64,000 bases of DNA from Aquipseudomonas alcaligenes_A (GTDB taxonomy: Bacteria; Pseudomonadota; Gammaproteobacteria; Pseudomonadales; Pseudomonadaceae), in NCBI GenBank assembly GCA_048595745.1, contig CP184361.1. One strand, written 5' to 3'. Of this stretch, positions 10,161 through 19,140 are shown one piece after another (positions within the stretch are counted from its first letter, which is position 1; every line of letters starts with the position of its first letter). The position numbers and the translations under genes were made by a program. Below the pieces are notes generated by a model. It worked only from the letters and a program-made list of their open reading frames with translations. It searched no databases and was not told the DNA's origin.

Positions 10161-10270
10161 GCCCGGATGAAGTCCGGGAGGCAGGCGACTCCGCTCCCGG
10201 ATGCCATCCGGGCCACAGGGCTGGCAGCTCCGCGTCCCCTCACCCCGGCCCTCTCCCGGAGGGAGAGGGG
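10161..10270. repeat. Intergenic palindromic repeats (REP-like pair plus CCCTCTCCC palindrome)
   Basis: A pair of opposed REP-like units, GCCCGGATGAAGTCCGGG and CCCGGATGCCATCCGGGC (10161-10214), is followed by the palindrome CCCTCTCCC-GGA-GGGAGAGGG (10249-10270). Both types recur elsewhere in the window between genes. Confidence 0.8.
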
Positions 10271-10284
10271 ACTTTCCCATAGGC

Positions 10285-10310
10285 AAAAAAAGCCCCGGCG
10301 AACCGGGGCT
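10285..10310 (-). terminator. Rho-independent terminator after the semialdehyde dehydrogenase gene
   Basis: Minus-strand hairpin AGCCCCGG-TTCG-CCGGGGCT followed by a run of seven T. It ends the minus-strand hydroxyproline transcript. Confidence 0.85.
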
Positions 10311-10351
10311 GAGGGAGAGAAGCGCTGGTGGCTGAGCCGACACAAGGTGTT

Positions 10352-11935
10352 TCAGGCCAGCGATTCCCGCGTGGTAATGCCGTCGACCAGCCGGGCCAGG
10401 CCCAGCGGGTTGGCGTTTTTCAGGGCGTCCGGCAGCAGGGCGTCTGGGCAGTTCTGGTAGCACACCGGGCGCAGGAAACGGTCGATGGCCAGGCTGCCGA
10501 CCGAGGTGCCGCGCGCATCCGAAGTGGCCGGGTAGGGGCCGCCATGGACCATCGCGTCGCACACTTCCACGCCGGTCGGATAACCGTTGAACAGCACCCG
10601 GCCGACCTTCTGCTCCAGCAGCGGCAGCAGGTCGCCGTGGGCTTCCAGATCCGCCGGCTCGGCGGTCAGGGTGGCGGTCAGCTGGCCGCGCAGGCGCTGC
10701 AACGCGCGAATCAGCTCGGCTTTGTCGGCCACTTCCACCACCACGGTGACCGGGCCGAACACCTCTTCCTGCAGCAGCTCGTCGCCGTTGAGCAGCAGTG
10801 CGACATCGGCCTGGAACAGTTGCGGGCGGGCCTGGCGACCTTCCTGCGGCTGGCCGGCCAGGTGCTGCAGCCCCGGATGGGCGTGCAGCGCGGCCAGGCC
10901 GCGTTCGTAGCTGCCCAGGGTGCCGGCGTTGAGCATGGCCTGTGGCGGGCGCTGGCCGATCTCGGCGATCAGGTTGGCGACGAACAGGCTGAAGGCCGGC
11001 GAGGCGATGCCGATGACCAGGCCCGGGTTGGTGCAGAACTGGCCGCAGCCCTGCACCACCGAGTCGGCCAGTTCACGGGCGATCTTCTCGCCGCGCGCGG
11101 CCAGGGCGGCCGGCAGCATCAGCACCGGGTTGATCGAGCTCATCTCGGCGAACACCGGGATGGGATGCGGGCGCGCGGCAGCCATGTCGCACAGGGCGCG
11201 ACCGCCCTTCAGCGAGCCGGTGAAACCGACCGCCTGGATCGCCGGGTGCTTGACCAGCCACTCGCCGACTCCGCCGCCGTAGACCATGTTGAACACGCCG
11301 GCCGGCATGCCGGTGGCCTCGGCGGCGCGGAGGATCGCCTGCGCCATCAATTCTGCGGTGGCCATGTGGCCGCTGTGCGCCTTGAACACCACCGGGCAGC
11401 CGGCGGCCAGCGCCGCGGCGGTGTCGCCGCCGGCGGTGGAGAAGGCCAGCGGGAAGTTGCTGGCGCCGAACACCGCCACCGGGCCGACGCCGGTGCGGTA
11501 CTGGCGCAGGTCCGGGCGCGGCAGTGGCTGGCGCTCGGGCAGGGCGCGGTCGATGCGTGCGCCGAGGAAGTCGCCGCGGCGCAGCACCCTGGCGAACAGA
11601 CGCATCTGCCCGCTGGTGCGACCGCGTTCGCCCTGGATGCGCGCGGCCGGCAGGGCGGTCTCGCGGCACACCAGCTGGACGAAGTCGTCGCCGAGGGCGT
11701 CGATCTGCTCGGCGATGGCGTCGAGGAACTGGGCGCGGCGTTCCGGGCTGAGGGCACGGTAGGCCGGGTAGGCCGCCTCGGCGGCGCGGGCGGCGGCGTC
11801 CACCTCGGCCTCGGTGGCCTGGTGGAAGGCGTAGGGCAGCGTCTCGCCGGTGCTGGCGTCGAGGCTGTGCAGGATGGTCTTGCCGGCGGCGCTGCGGGCG
11901 CCGGCGATGAAGTTGTGGCCGGTGATGGCGGGCAT
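10352..11935 (-). CDS. lhpG: 2-oxoglutarate semialdehyde dehydrogenase
   Basis: This 527-aa NAD(P)+ aldehyde dehydrogenase of the alpha-ketoglutaric semialdehyde dehydrogenase type catalyses the last step of hydroxyproline breakdown to 2-oxoglutarate. The catalytic residues are visible: Glu264 in VFAEMSSINP and Cys301 in GQFCTNPGL, a signature of this subgroup, with the cofactor loop GFTGSLKGGRAL. The start is the ATG at 11935, preceded by CAGGAG; upstream in-frame codons lack a ribosome binding site. The gene follows the deaminase gene on the same strand and is closed by a terminator. The symbol follows PAO1 usage from memory; kgsD-type names also exist. Confidence 0.88.
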   Translation of the reverse strand: MPAITGHNFIAGARSAAGKTILHSLDASTGETLPYAFHQATEAEVDAAARAAEAAYPAYRALSPERRAQFLDAIAEQIDALGDDFVQLVCRETALPAARIQGERGRTSGQMRLFARVLRRGDFLGARIDRALPERQPLPRPDLRQYRTGVGPVAVFGASNFPLAFSTAGGDTAAALAAGCPVVFKAHSGHMATAELMAQAILRAAEATGMPAGVFNMVYGGGVGEWLVKHPAIQAVGFTGSLKGGRALCDMAAARPHPIPVFAEMSSINPVLMLPAALAARGEKIARELADSVVQGCGQFCTNPGLVIGIASPAFSLFVANLIAEIGQRPPQAMLNAGTLGSYERGLAALHAHPGLQHLAGQPQEGRQARPQLFQADVALLLNGDELLQEEVFGPVTVVVEVADKAELIRALQRLRGQLTATLTAEPADLEAHGDLLPLLEQKVGRVLFNGYPTGVEVCDAMVHGGPYPATSDARGTSVGSLAIDRFLRPVCYQNCPDALLPDALKNANPLGLARLVDGITTRESLA

Positions 11936-12022
11936 GGTTAGCTCCTGTCGGGTGCCTGTGAGATCAGCGTTGCCATGGCAGATCGGCCGGATGCCCGGAA
12001 GCACCCGGCCGCAGCACGGCGA

Positions 12023-12958
12023 TCAGGCGGCCGACCAGTTGGCGTACCACTGGCGGAACAGCTTGTACTGGGTCTCGGCGTAGTTGCGCTGGGCGGCGCT
12101 GAGCGCGTCGCTGGGGTTGAAGTGCAGGCTGTACTCTGGGTCGCCGCCCAGCACCATCAGGTACTTGTAGTAGAGGACCAGGTCGCAGCCCTCGTCGAAG
12201 GACGACAGCACGTTGAGCGCCTCGGACAGCTCCAGGGCGCGGCGGCGGGCGACGGCGTCGCCCTTGGCGGCCTGCTTGCTCAGCTCGACCAGCTGCAGCA
12301 CCTCGCGCGGCAGGACGTTGCCGATGCCGGTGATGGCGCCGGTCGCACCGCAGTTGACGAAACCATGCATCACCTGGGTGTCGACGCCGGCCATGAGGAT
12401 CACCTGGTCATCCTGCGAGGTGATGTGTTCGGCGGCGTAGCGCATGTCGGCGGCGCCGCCGAACTCCTTGAAGCCGATCAGGTTGGGGTACTGGCGGCGC
12501 AGCTTGAAGAACAGCTCGGCGCGGGTGGCGAAGCCGTAGTAGGGGCTGTTGTAGATCACCGCCGGCAGCTGCGGCGCCGCTTCCAGAATGGCGCCGAAGT
12601 GGGCTTCCTGGGCGGCCGGCGAAGCACCGCGCGACAGCACGCGCGGAATGACCATCAGGCCGTGGGCGCCGACCTTGGCGGCGTGGGCAGCGTGGGATAC
12701 CGCCTCGCGGCTGTTCACCGCACCGGTGCCGACGATGGTCGGGATGCCGGCGGCGACCAGGCGCGCCACCCCTTCCTGGCGTTCGGCCTCGGTGAGCAAC
12801 GGCCAGTCGCCCATGGAGCCGCAGTAGACCACGGCGCTCATGCCGGCCTCGATCAGCTGCTTGCCCTTGCGCACCAGGGCGTCGAAGTCCGGCTTGCGCT
12901 CGGCGGTGCAGGGGGTCATCAGGGCGGGGATGGTACCGGTGAAGATGGTGCTGTTCAT
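12023..12958 (-). CDS. lhpC: Delta1-pyrroline-4-hydroxy-2-carboxylate deaminase
   Basis: This 311-aa (beta/alpha)8-barrel of the DapA/N-acetylneuraminate lyase family is expected to convert pyrroline-4-hydroxy-2-carboxylate into 2-oxoglutarate semialdehyde and ammonia. The Schiff-base lysine is Lys164 in IGFKEFGG and the partner tyrosine is in VIYNSPYYG (near 136). Between the dehydratase and semialdehyde dehydrogenase genes, the deaminase role is more likely than lysine biosynthesis. Only 87 bases separate it from lhpG, so they are probably cotranscribed. A GntR-type operator lies at 12987-13002, about 30 bases before its start, and probably controls this pair. Confidence 0.88.
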   Translation of the reverse strand: MNSTIFTGTIPALMTPCTAERKPDFDALVRKGKQLIEAGMSAVVYCGSMGDWPLLTEAERQEGVARLVAAGIPTIVGTGAVNSREAVSHAAHAAKVGAHGLMVIPRVLSRGASPAAQEAHFGAILEAAPQLPAVIYNSPYYGFATRAELFFKLRRQYPNLIGFKEFGGAADMRYAAEHITSQDDQVILMAGVDTQVMHGFVNCGATGAITGIGNVLPREVLQLVELSKQAAKGDAVARRRALELSEALNVLSSFDEGCDLVLYYKYLMVLGGDPEYSLHFNPSDALSAAQRNYAETQYKLFRQWYANWSAA

Positions 12959-12986
12959 GCTGTCGCCTCCTGGGCAGAGTCAGAGT

Positions 12987-13002
12987 ATTTCGTATACGGA
13001 AG
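12987..13002. promoter_or_regulatory. GntR operator copy A (upstream of lhpC)
   Basis: ATTTCGTATACGGAAG, centred on the self-complementary CGTATACG. Two related copies lie at 18923-18938 and 27340-27355, each before another gene set of the block. Confidence 0.75.
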
Positions 13003-13099
13003 CAAGGAGGCGGTATCCGCCCTTGTTTCCATGGCGTGGGCCTGGGCCCGGTTCAGTGCGCCGGCGCGGCGGCGGTTATCAGATCTTTAAGAAACAGGG

Positions 13100-14137
13100 T
13101 CATGGTTGCGGCTCGACCGGCCAGGTGTCCGAGAGGCGGTAGCCCTGCGGCCAGGGGTCGTCGGGGTCGAGCAGGTGCTGGTGGGTGCCGGTGATCCAGG
13201 CCCGGCCGGACAGGCAGGGGTGGATGGCCGGGCGCCCGGCGACTTCGGTGACGCCGGCGATGCGGCAGTGGAACTCGGAGCCGATGATCGAGCGGCCGAC
13301 GAAGCGTTCGCCATCCTGCATCTGGCCCTTGGCGTGCAGCACCGCCATGCGCGCCGAGCAGCCGGTGCCGCAGGGCGAACGGTCGATCTTGCCGGGGCGG
13401 ATCACCACCGCGTTGGCGGCGGTCAGCACGCCATCGATGCGCTCCACCGGCGCGGCGATCTGGCAGAAGGAGATGTGGTCCCAATCCTTGTTCAGCGGAT
13501 GGACGAAACCCAGCTGCTCGTTGGCCGCGCGGGTGATCTTCAGGCCCACGGCGACCAGGTCGGCGGCCTCGTCGGCGGTCAGGGCGAAGCCCAGGGTACG
13601 CGCATCGGCGATGACGAAGCTGTCGCCGCCGTAGGCGGTGTCGACCTTCAGCGTGCCGAGGCCCTCGACCTCGATCATGGCGTCCAGCCTGTCGGCGAAG
13701 GACGGCACGTTCTTCACCTCGACTCGCTGCACCTTGCCGTCGCGGCACTGGGCCACGGCCTCGATCAGGCCGCCCGGCGCTTCCAGCACCAGGCGCGTCT
13801 CCGGCTCGGTCATCGGCAGGATGCCGCTGTCGAGCAGCACGGTGGACACGCACAGCGAGTTGGAGCCGGACATGGGCGGCGTGTCGGCCGGCTCCATGAT
13901 GATCCAGGCCATCTGCGCCCTCGGGTCCTTGGCCGGCACCAGCAGGTTGACGTGGCGGAACACGCCGCCGCGCGGCTCGTTCAGCACGAAGTTGCGCAGC
14001 TCCTGGTCGCGGGCGATCCAGCGCGACTGTTCCCACAGGGAGGCGCCCGGCGGCGGCGCGACGCCGCCGACGATGACGTCACCGACCTCGCCCTCGGCGT
14101 GGCAGCTGACCACATGGATGACCTTGCTCGAACGCAT
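13100..14137 (-). CDS. Trans-3-hydroxy-L-proline dehydratase
   Basis: This 345-aa protein has the proline racemase fold. The two catalytic positions decide the activity: the first is Ser90 in PMSGSNSLC, where epimerases have Cys, and the second is Cys256 in DRSPCGTGCSARM. A Ser/Cys (or Thr/Cys) pair marks trans-3-hydroxy-L-proline dehydratases, which eliminate water to give pyrroline-2-carboxylate. The start is the ATG at 14137 with CAGGAGC upstream. The gene is followed by lhpC after 141 bases that contain an operator, and preceded by the ABC ATPase gene. The PAO1 counterpart is PA1255 as I recall. No truncation is seen. Confidence 0.86.
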   Translation of the reverse strand: MRSSKVIHVVSCHAEGEVGDVIVGGVAPPPGASLWEQSRWIARDQELRNFVLNEPRGGVFRHVNLLVPAKDPRAQMAWIIMEPADTPPMSGSNSLCVSTVLLDSGILPMTEPETRLVLEAPGGLIEAVAQCRDGKVQRVEVKNVPSFADRLDAMIEVEGLGTLKVDTAYGGDSFVIADARTLGFALTADEAADLVAVGLKITRAANEQLGFVHPLNKDWDHISFCQIAAPVERIDGVLTAANAVVIRPGKIDRSPCGTGCSARMAVLHAKGQMQDGERFVGRSIIGSEFHCRIAGVTEVAGRPAIHPCLSGRAWITGTHQHLLDPDDPWPQGYRLSDTWPVEPQP

Positions 14138-14170
14138 GCGTTGCTCCTGTATTGCGAGGGGCCTGTAGTT

Positions 14171-14205
14171 CCCTCACCCTGGCCCTCTCCCAGAGGGAGA
14201 GGGAG
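14171..14205. repeat. CCCTCTCCC/GGGAGAGGG palindrome
   Basis: CCCTCTCCC-AGA-GGGAGAGGG preceded by CCCTCACCCTGG, between the ABC ATPase stop and the dehydratase gene. It is a member of the dispersed palindrome family. Confidence 0.75.
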
Positions 14206-14208
14206 TCG

Positions 14209-14931
14209 TTAAAGCACCGACTTGAGGAAGTCCGCGGTTTCCGGCTTCTGCGGGTTGCCGATGACCTGCTCGGGCGCGCCGATCTCGTGCACCAGGCCGT
14301 TGCGGAAGAACGCCACGCGGTCGGACACGTCGCGGGCGAAGCGGATCTCGTGGGTGACCAGGATCATGGTCATGCCTTCCTCGGCGAGCAGGCGCATGGT
14401 GTCCAGCACCTCGCCCACCAGCTGCGGGTCGAGGGCGCTGGTGGCCTCGTCGAACAGCATGTAGTCCGGGCTCATGGCCAGCGCGCGGGCGATCGCCATG
14501 CGCTGCTGCTGGCCGCCGGAAAGCTTGCTGGGGAACACCTTGAGCTTGTCCGCCAGGCCCACGTGGGTGAGCTGCTTGACGGCCATGGCCTCGGCTTCCT
14601 GCTTGCTCAGGCCGAGCACCTTGCGCGGCGCCAGCATGACGTTCTCCAGCACGGTCAGGTGGGGGAAGGCGTTCCACTGCTGGAACACGATGCCGATCTT
14701 CTGCCGCAGCTTGTTGAGGTCGGTGGCCGGCGCGTGCACTTCGGTGCCGTCGACGCGGATGCTGCCCTTCTGGATCGGCTCCAGGCCGTTGATGCACATC
14801 AGCAGGGTGCTCTTGCCGGAGCCGGAGCCGCCGATGATCGACACCACCTCGCCCTTGTTCACCGTCAGGCTGACACCCTTGATGACTTCGAGGTCGCCGA
14901 AGGATTTGTAGACGTTGTCGATCTCAATCAT
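14209..14931 (-). CDS. Polar amino acid ABC transporter ATPase (hydroxyproline cluster)
   Basis: This 240-aa cytoplasmic ATPase of the HisP/GlnQ type has Walker A GGSGSGKST (residues 34-42), signature LSGGQQQR, Walker B YMLFDEATSALD and the H-loop LVTHEIRFA. It should energise import by the two permeases encoded directly upstream and the binding protein at the head of the transcript. Its start overlaps the end of the permease gene by eight bases. The substrate is inferred to be hydroxyproline isomers from the operon context; binding specificity was not assessed. The order matches PA1256-PA1260 of PAO1 as I remember it. Confidence 0.88.
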   Translation of the reverse strand: MIEIDNVYKSFGDLEVIKGVSLTVNKGEVVSIIGGSGSGKSTLLMCINGLEPIQKGSIRVDGTEVHAPATDLNKLRQKIGIVFQQWNAFPHLTVLENVMLAPRKVLGLSKQEAEAMAVKQLTHVGLADKLKVFPSKLSGGQQQRMAIARALAMSPDYMLFDEATSALDPQLVGEVLDTMRLLAEEGMTMILVTHEIRFARDVSDRVAFFRNGLVHEIGAPEQVIGNPQKPETADFLKSVL

Positions 14932-15574
14932 TTTCCTGCCACCTTTTCTCCAGCCGGGCGCCCAGCTGGGCCACCACCAGGCTCATGACGTAGTAGATGA
15001 GGCCGGCGATGCACAGCACCAGCAGCGGCTCCTGAATACGGGTAACGATGGTCTGCGAGGCGCGCAGCAGCTCGACGATGCCGATCCACATGACCAGCGC
15101 GGTGTCTTTCATCACGCTGAGCACCAGGTTGAGCCAGCCGGGGAAGGCCACCCGGGTGGCGATCGGCAGCACGATGTAGCGCAGGTCCTGGCTGTAGCTC
15201 ATGCCCAGCGAGCGCGCAGCGCGGCGCAGGTTCGGCGGCACGGCCAGCACGCCGCTGCGCACCACTTCGGTACAGAAGGCCGCGGCATACACGCCGAGCA
15301 CGATGCAGCCGACGGTGAAGGCGCTCATGTCCATCCCGGCGATGCTTTTGAGGGCATTGAACAGGACGAACTGGATCAGCAGCGGCACGCTGCGGAACAC
15401 ATCGAGCACCCAGGCCAGCGGCAGGGTGGCGCGCGGCAGGGCGGCGCGCAGCAGGCCGAACAGCACGCCGGCCAGGGTGCCGATGAGCATGGCGCCGGCG
15501 GTCAGCTTGAGGGTGACCCAGGCACCCTGCAGCATGAACAGCAGGTCGTTGGAGGTGAGGCTGGTTTCGAACAT
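14924..15574 (-). CDS. Polar amino acid ABC transporter permease 2
   Basis: This 216-aa inner-membrane permease of the HisMQ/GlnP type has five or so hydrophobic segments. The EAA loop region reads GVLAVPPNLRRAARSLGMSYSQDLRYIVLP and contacts the ATPase. It forms a heterodimeric channel with the permease encoded just upstream (13 bases between them). The start is the ATG at 15574. Confidence 0.86.
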   Translation of the reverse strand: MFETSLTSNDLLFMLQGAWVTLKLTAGAMLIGTLAGVLFGLLRAALPRATLPLAWVLDVFRSVPLLIQFVLFNALKSIAGMDMSAFTVGCIVLGVYAAAFCTEVVRSGVLAVPPNLRRAARSLGMSYSQDLRYIVLPIATRVAFPGWLNLVLSVMKDTALVMWIGIVELLRASQTIVTRIQEPLLVLCIAGLIYYVMSLVVAQLGARLEKRWQEND

Positions 15575-15587
15575 GTGCGCGCCTCCC

Positions 15588-16253
15588 TCAGTAGCGGAAC
15601 AGACGCCAGGCCATCAGGCGTGCGGCGAGCACGATGGTCTTGGCGATCAGGTAATAGAGCACCGCCGCGATGGCGAAGTACTCGAAGGTACGGAAGGTCT
15701 TCACGTTGTAGTCCTGGGTGACCCCGGTGAGGTCGTTGTTCAGCCCGACGATCACGCCCAGCGAGGTCATCAGCACGGCCCAGACCATCTGGTTGGACAG
15801 CGGGTGGAAGACGATGCGCAGCAGCTGCGGGACGATGATCAGGCGGTAGGCCTGGAAGGCGCTCATGCCCAGCGAGCGGGCCGCCTTCATCTGCGTCTCC
15901 GGCACCGCCTTGAGGCCGCCGCGGAAGTTCTCCGCCAGGTAGCCGGCGTTGTTGAAGGTGATCCCCGCGACCAGGGCAACCCAGGAGCTGACGTGCAGGC
16001 CGAAGCTGCCGAGGCCGAAGTAGAGGATGTAGATCTGGAACAGCGACGGGGTGTTGCGGGCGATGGACACCCAGGTGTTGGCGAAATGCCGTGGCACCGG
16101 GTGCTGCATCTGCCGCATCACCGTCAGCAGCAGGGCGATCAGGGTACCCAGGAGCATCGACAGGGCTGCCGTCTCCAGGGTCACCCAGGCGCCCGCCAGC
16201 ATGTCCGGCAGGGCCTTGAAGGCCGAGCGCCAGTGGAAGGTGTAATCGAACAT
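15588..16253 (-). CDS. Polar amino acid ABC transporter permease 1
   Basis: This 221-aa permease of the HisMQ type has hydrophobic segments throughout and the EAA loop AVPETQMKAARSLGMSAFQAYR. It starts three bases after the aconitase X stop, which indicates one operon. It is the partner of the adjacent permease in the predicted hydroxyproline importer. Confidence 0.86.
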   Translation of the reverse strand: MFDYTFHWRSAFKALPDMLAGAWVTLETAALSMLLGTLIALLLTVMRQMQHPVPRHFANTWVSIARNTPSLFQIYILYFGLGSFGLHVSSWVALVAGITFNNAGYLAENFRGGLKAVPETQMKAARSLGMSAFQAYRLIIVPQLLRIVFHPLSNQMVWAVLMTSLGVIVGLNNDLTGVTQDYNVKTFRTFEYFAIAAVLYYLIAKTIVLAARLMAWRLFRY

Positions 16254-16256
16254 CGA

Positions 16257-18026
16257 TCAGCGATTCCCTTGGGGTGGAAGTTGACCCAGCCAGGCCGGGA
16301 GTTGTCCCTGGTTGCGCCCCGTGCAGGCGGCCTCGACGCAGGCGGCGAGATTGCCGAAGTGCACCTGGCGGCCCGCCAGGCCGGGGGCGTAGTGGGCGTA
16401 CTTGCCCGAATTGGTCATCAGGTTGTGGCTGCCCGGCGGTACCACCGGCTCGCCGAGCATGCACCAGCAGGTGTCGGTGATCAGGTTGGCGCCGAAGCGC
16501 TCCAGCGTGGCGACATGGCCGGCGGCCTTGGCCTGTTCGTGCACGGCACGGCCGCAGGTCACCACCAGGGCAGTGTCCGGGTGGCGCTGGCGGCCCGCGC
16601 AGAGCTCGGCCAGGCGCGCCAGCTCGGTGGCCGAGCAGTGTGGATTGCCCAGGGCCACCAGGCTGACGTCGGCCGAGTCGGCGCTGTTCAGCTCCCGCCA
16701 GCTGCCCAGCAGGTCGGCGCGGGTCACCCGCAGCTGCCGGGTGGGCGCCTGGCCGCCGAGGGCGCTGGCCACATCCGGAGCCTCGGGGGTGACTCCGGCG
16801 ATATGGAACATGGGCGCCGCTGAGGTGGTGGCGAAGGCGGCACCGAAGGCCTTGAGGTCGTCGGTATTTGGCGCGCTGTGCTCAAGGCCGCTGAGCACCG
16901 GGATGTCGACGGTGCTGAGCAGGCCGACGTGGTAGCCGAGCAGCGGCCAGAAGCTGTCATCCGCGTCCTGCGGGGTTTCCACCTCGATCAGCAGGCGCGC
17001 GTGGCGACCCTCGTCGAGGTGGCTGCCGCAGCGCGGCGCGCGGCCTGTCAGGGCGATGCAGATGTCCAGGTAGTCCGGGTACTTGAGGGTGCGCGCACCC
17101 AGCACGCTGTTGGCGTAGACCACGGCATTGGACTCGGCCCAGACGATCTGCTCGCCGGCCTTGGGCGCGCTGTCCAGCAGGTAGGGCGCGCAGGTGAAGC
17201 TGAGCGCAGCGCCCATGGCCATGTAGACGTCGCCCAGTTCGCTGGCCGGCTCGCCGAAGGCCGGGGCGATGCCCAGGGCGCGCCAGCGGCGCTGGTCCAC
17301 CGAGATCGCGTTGAGGGTGGTCGGTACGCTGACCTTCGCGCCCCAGTCCAGCAACTGACGGGCGAAGCGCAGGCAGGCCGGGCCGGTGTAGATGCAGCCG
17401 TCGATGTGCGCCTGGGTCACGTCGAGCAGTTCGCGCGCGCCCTGCAGCTCGGCCATGCGCAGCACCAGCTGCATGGCCACCTGGGCGGCGCGGCCCTGCT
17501 CGCCGGCGAGGATGGCACGATCGAAGGCGCTCAGCGTCAGGCTCGGCGGGTGGCTGCCGTCGTGGGCGATCGGCGTGGCCTGCCAGCCATCGTTCGGCGC
17601 GGCGTCGAACACCTGCAGGTGCGTGCCGTCGACCCGCACGCTGGCGCCGGCATGGGCCGCCAGCGCGGCGAAGGCGGCGTGGCCGATGCACAGCACCGGC
17701 AACTGCACATCGAATACATGCTCGGCGACCAGGGCGCCGAGGGTGAGAATCTCGTCGGGTTCGGCCAGCACCAGGGCCGCCGGTGCCGGACCGTTGAGGA
17801 TCAGTTCCAGCAGGACGCTGCTGCCGGTGCAGGAGCCGCGTCCACTGGGAATGGCCAGCACGCGCCCGGCCAGGGATTGCCCGCTCAGCGGGTGGTGACG
17901 GTCGATCACCTCGCCGCTGAACGGGTCGACGCCGCCCCAGAAGCTCAGGCCCAGGTCGGCGTGGAGCAGGCTGCCCTGCCCCCGTCCCGCGACCAGACTG
18001 CGACCCTCGATGGACAGTACGGACAT
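16257..18026 (-). CDS. Fused aconitase X, probable cis-3-hydroxy-L-proline dehydratase
   Basis: This 589-aa protein joins the small swivelling AcnX domain (DUF126, residues about 1-135, with IPSGRGSCTGSSVLLELI) to the large AcnX domain (DUF521, about 175-585). Single-chain AcnX of this kind in Pseudomonas and Azospirillum has been shown to dehydrate cis-3-hydroxy-L-proline to pyrroline-2-carboxylate; in archaea AcnX is a mevalonate-pathway enzyme in two subunits. Conserved stretches include DVTQAHIDGCIYTGPACLRFA and VYANSVLGARTLKYPDYLDI. Two ATGs are close together; the one at 18026 is six bases from GGGAGAG and is preferred over 18032. The gene is inside the ABC transporter operon, which supports a hydroxyproline role. 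Confidence 0.85.
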   Translation of the reverse strand: MSVLSIEGRSLVAGRGQGSLLHADLGLSFWGGVDPFSGEVIDRHHPLSGQSLAGRVLAIPSGRGSCTGSSVLLELILNGPAPAALVLAEPDEILTLGALVAEHVFDVQLPVLCIGHAAFAALAAHAGASVRVDGTHLQVFDAAPNDGWQATPIAHDGSHPPSLTLSAFDRAILAGEQGRAAQVAMQLVLRMAELQGARELLDVTQAHIDGCIYTGPACLRFARQLLDWGAKVSVPTTLNAISVDQRRWRALGIAPAFGEPASELGDVYMAMGAALSFTCAPYLLDSAPKAGEQIVWAESNAVVYANSVLGARTLKYPDYLDICIALTGRAPRCGSHLDEGRHARLLIEVETPQDADDSFWPLLGYHVGLLSTVDIPVLSGLEHSAPNTDDLKAFGAAFATTSAAPMFHIAGVTPEAPDVASALGGQAPTRQLRVTRADLLGSWRELNSADSADVSLVALGNPHCSATELARLAELCAGRQRHPDTALVVTCGRAVHEQAKAAGHVATLERFGANLITDTCWCMLGEPVVPPGSHNLMTNSGKYAHYAPGLAGRQVHFGNLAACVEAACTGRNQGQLPAWLGQLPPQGNR

Positions 18027-18051
18027 CGTCATCTCTCCCGGGCGCGCGCGA

Positions 18052-18870
18052 TCAGTAGTACACGCCGGGCACGGTCAGGTTGGCCGGCTTGATCTCGTCG
18101 CCGACCCACTTCTTCCACAGCTCCTCGTAACGGCCGTTGCGCACCTGCTGGTTGACGAACAGGTTGAGGTAGTTGAGCAGGCCGTACTCGCTGCGCTTGG
18201 CGGCCAGGGACACGTAGTCGACCACGTAGGGCGCGTCACCGGCGACTTTCAGGCCCTTGTACTTGCCGGACTTGAGGGTGGCGGCGGCCACGGTGTTGGT
18301 CACCACGGTGGCGTCGATGTGGCCCTGGGCCACGGCGAGGATGGTGTCGTTCTGCGACTGATAGGCGCGGAAGCTGCCCGAGCCCCAGGCCTTCTGGTCT
18401 TTCTCCAGGGCGATGGCCTCGTAGGTGCCGCTGGTGTTGCCCAGCTTCTTGCCCTTGAGGTCGGCGTAGCTGTTCACCCCGGCGTCCTCGCGGGTCAGCA
18501 CGACCATCTGGAAGGCGAAGTAGGGGATGGTCATGCCCACGGTCTTGGCGCGCTCCAGGGTGTCGGAGGTGGAGGCGACGATCACGTCGGCACGGCCGGA
18601 AACCAGCGCCGGGATGCGGTCGGGGAAGGGCGTTTCGACCACTTCCGGCTCCACGCCGAGGACCTTGGCCAGGTCGGCGCAGTAGTCCACGTCGAAGCCG
18701 GCCGGGTTGTTGTTCTCGTCGCGGAAGCCCATGGGCGGGAAGTCCAGGGTCACGGCGCAGCGCAGCTTGCCGGACTCGATGATGTCATCGAGCTTGTCGG
18801 CCTGGGCGGTGGCGGCCAGGGAAGCGCTGAGTGCGGCGCCGAGGGCGATGGCGAGGGTCTTTCTATTCAT
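18052..18870 (-). CDS. ABC transporter substrate-binding protein (hydroxyproline cluster)
   Basis: This 272-aa periplasmic protein of the SBP_bac_3 family has a Sec signal peptide ending near AATAQA-DKLD. The family signature GKLRCAVTLDFPPMGFRDENN and the second-lobe motif GKKLGNTSGTYEAIALEK are present. It should capture the amino acid and deliver it to the permeases encoded downstream. The ATG at 18870 is preferred over 18882 because TGAGG lies six bases before it. A GntR operator at 18923-18938 lies in its promoter region. Confidence 0.87.
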   Translation of the reverse strand: MNRKTLAIALGAALSASLAATAQADKLDDIIESGKLRCAVTLDFPPMGFRDENNNPAGFDVDYCADLAKVLGVEPEVVETPFPDRIPALVSGRADVIVASTSDTLERAKTVGMTIPYFAFQMVVLTREDAGVNSYADLKGKKLGNTSGTYEAIALEKDQKAWGSGSFRAYQSQNDTILAVAQGHIDATVVTNTVAAATLKSGKYKGLKVAGDAPYVVDYVSLAAKRSEYGLLNYLNLFVNQQVRNGRYEELWKKWVGDEIKPANLTVPGVYY

Positions 18871-18922
18871 GTGCAGCCTCATGTGTGTCTGATGGTTGGC
18901 AGATGAAACAGATGTATCTTGA

Positions 18923-18938
18923 ATTTCGTATACGATAT
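18923..18938. promoter_or_regulatory. GntR operator copy B (upstream of the ABC/AcnX operon)
   Basis: ATTTCGTATACGATAT, 53 bases before the binding-protein ATG. It matches the copy in the gntR promoter (ATTTCGTATATGATAT on the minus strand) at 15 of 16 positions. Confidence 0.8.
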
Positions 18939-19140
18939 TTGATTAGCAAGGGCTGTGCCGGATTGCCCGGAGCAGACGCGATGAATCGCCCAGCCCGCGC
19001 CACATCGGCCCGGACGGCTGGATGCAGCGGTGACTGAAAGACTAGTCGGCCCTTTTCGTGACCGCTTGGTGTTACAGAACGAAGCATGGATGCGCCGGCG
19101 TGCCCACAAACGGAACACGACGGGTTGCACCCGGCGCTCG